8,492 bases of DNA from Hyphomicrobiales bacterium (lineage in GTDB: Bacteria; Pseudomonadota; Alphaproteobacteria; Rhizobiales; JAJFHC01). The stretch lies in NCBI GenBank assembly GCA_021775835.1, contig JAJFHC010000272.1, positions 1 to 8,492 of the forward strand, written 5' to 3'. Position numbers and translations under genes: made by a program. Under the pieces are notes generated by a model. It did not search any database. It worked only from the letters and a program-made list of their open reading frames with translations, and had not been told where the DNA came from. Shown here piece after piece: positions 8,076 through 8,492 of the stretch (its first letter is position 1; every line of letters starts with the position of its first letter).

Positions 8076-8335
8076 CAGACGGGAAACAAGATAACCCGAA
8101 TGTCACTGTCGGTGGATTTGCGGTCAAGGGAAGGGGATCGCGAACGCAGGCACGTTCTGCCGGGGACAAGGTAACGTCGGCGCTGGCCCGGTTGTCTGCG
8201 GATATTGGCCAGCGAGACTTTCCAGGACCGGCCGGCGGCCTGGGAAATGTGAGAATCCGGATGTCGCATGATTCCAATGCCAAGGAGATTGAACAGGCGT
8301 TGCGCGCGGCACTCCAGGGTACAAGGAGGCGTTGA
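8072..8335 (+). CDS. Small eCIS-associated protein of unknown function (87 aa)
   Basis: A small basic protein not recognised as a named family. It overlaps the ATPase stop (ATGA) and the next start (TGATG), and has a GGAGGT ribosome site, so it is very probably translated. The first 50 residues are polar and Gly/Arg/Lys-rich with a possible helix at about 32-46 (KVTSALARLSADIGQ). The end has a short strand (NVRIRM, 59-64) followed by an amphipathic helix (AKEIEQALRAALQ, 70-82) and a GTRRR tail. There is no Cys, signal peptide or membrane segment. A strand-then-helix end of this kind is something I recall from small proteins next to eCIS ATPases, but that is recollection only. Between the ATPase and a DUF4157 gene, a role as adaptor or cargo chaperone is a reasonable guess, not shown by sequence. 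Confidence 0.78.
   Translation: MTDGKQDNPNVTVGGFAVKGRGSRTQARSAGDKVTSALARLSADIGQRDFPGPAGGLGNVRIRMSHDSNAKEIEQALRAALQGTRRR
8323..8329 (+). promoter_or_regulatory. Ribosome binding site of the DUF4157 gene
   Basis: AAGGAGG, a near-perfect Shine-Dalgarno sequence, sits 5 bases before the ATG at 8335 and fixes the start of the truncated last gene. Confidence 0.8.
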
Positions 8336-8492
8336 TGAGAGCTCACCAGAAACCGGTCCACCAGGAAAACCGGCTGCCCGGTCAGTGTGCGACCCAAATG
8401 CTTCAGCCCAAATTGCGCATCGGGCCGGCCAACGATCCGCTCGAACATGAAGCTGACCGCGTTGCCGATGCGGTAGTATCCAATCAGGGGCT
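8335..8492 (+). CDS. DUF4157 (eCIS core domain) protein, N-terminal part only
   Basis: Only the first 52 codons are present before the window ends. Residues 26-45 carry the hallmark entry to a DUF4157 domain: KLRIGPANDPLEHEADRVA, with the conserved pattern of Lys-x-x-Ile-Gly, Asp-x-x-Glu-x-Glu-Ala-Asp-Arg-Val-Ala-Asp. DUF4157 normally continues with a HExxH metallopeptidase-like motif, which would lie beyond the window. These proteins are the domain most consistently linked to eCIS loci, either as toxins or cargo carrying a C-terminal effector or as processing proteins. The start overlaps the preceding stop (TGATG) after a strong ribosome site. There is no signal peptide; the first 25 residues are polar and rich in Gln, His and Arg. 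The total length, C-terminal domain and actual job cannot be seen. Confidence 0.88.
   Translation, partial: MRAHQKPVHQENRLPGQCATQMLQPKLRIGPANDPLEHEADRVADAVVSNQG

Noticed and set aside
1..8492. A type VI secretion system or an ordinary myophage.
   Set aside because: DUF4255, the Afp15-like ATPase and DUF4157 are eCIS markers, and no Tss membrane-complex, capsid, portal or terminase genes are seen in the window.
1..8492. CRISPR arrays, tRNAs, insertion sequences or attachment sites.
   Set aside because: I see no regularly spaced repeats, tRNA-like cloverleaf, transposase or flanking repeats; nearly all bases are coding.

Overview
This window is most of one side of an extracellular contractile injection system (eCIS) operon, the phage-tail-like family that includes Afp, PVC and MACs. 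All genes are on the + strand and packed tightly, with gaps of 52 bp or less and several ATGA or TGATG overlaps, so they read as one transcription unit. No promoter or terminator is visible, and the unit enters and leaves the window mid-operon. The DNA is GC-rich (roughly 60% by eye) with good Shine-Dalgarno sequences. That fits a Gram-negative, possibly alphaproteobacterial, chromosome, but no taxonomic marker gene is present and this is only an inference.

Layout: positions 1-81 are the last 26 codons of an unidentified upstream gene. Next come the contractile tail sheath protein (132-2216), the inner tube protein (2229-2753), a T4 gp26-like baseplate protein with a putative Cys4 zinc site (2806-3663), a disordered protein of unknown function with a recognisable C-terminal tail (3660-4613), a DUF4255 Afp16/Pvc16-like terminator extended by Ig/TIG-like modules (4622-5950), an AAA+ ATPase of the Afp15/Pvc15 type with a degenerate first and an intact second ATPase module (5955-8075), an 87-residue unknown protein (8072-8335), and the start of a DUF4157 protein cut off by the window end (8335-8492).

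How they work together: the sheath contracts around the tube and drives it through a target membrane. The gp26-like protein belongs to the baseplate from which the tail polymerises. The DUF4255 protein is expected to cap the far end and fix the length. The AAA+ ATPase assists assembly or cargo loading. DUF4157 is a hallmark domain of eCIS-associated cargo or processing proteins. The spike (VgrG/PAAR-like), LysM protein, gp25, gp6/J-like baseplate, tape measure and fibre genes are not in this window and are expected in the flanks. The least understood parts are the 317-residue disordered protein, the 87-residue protein, and the truncated DUF4157 protein.
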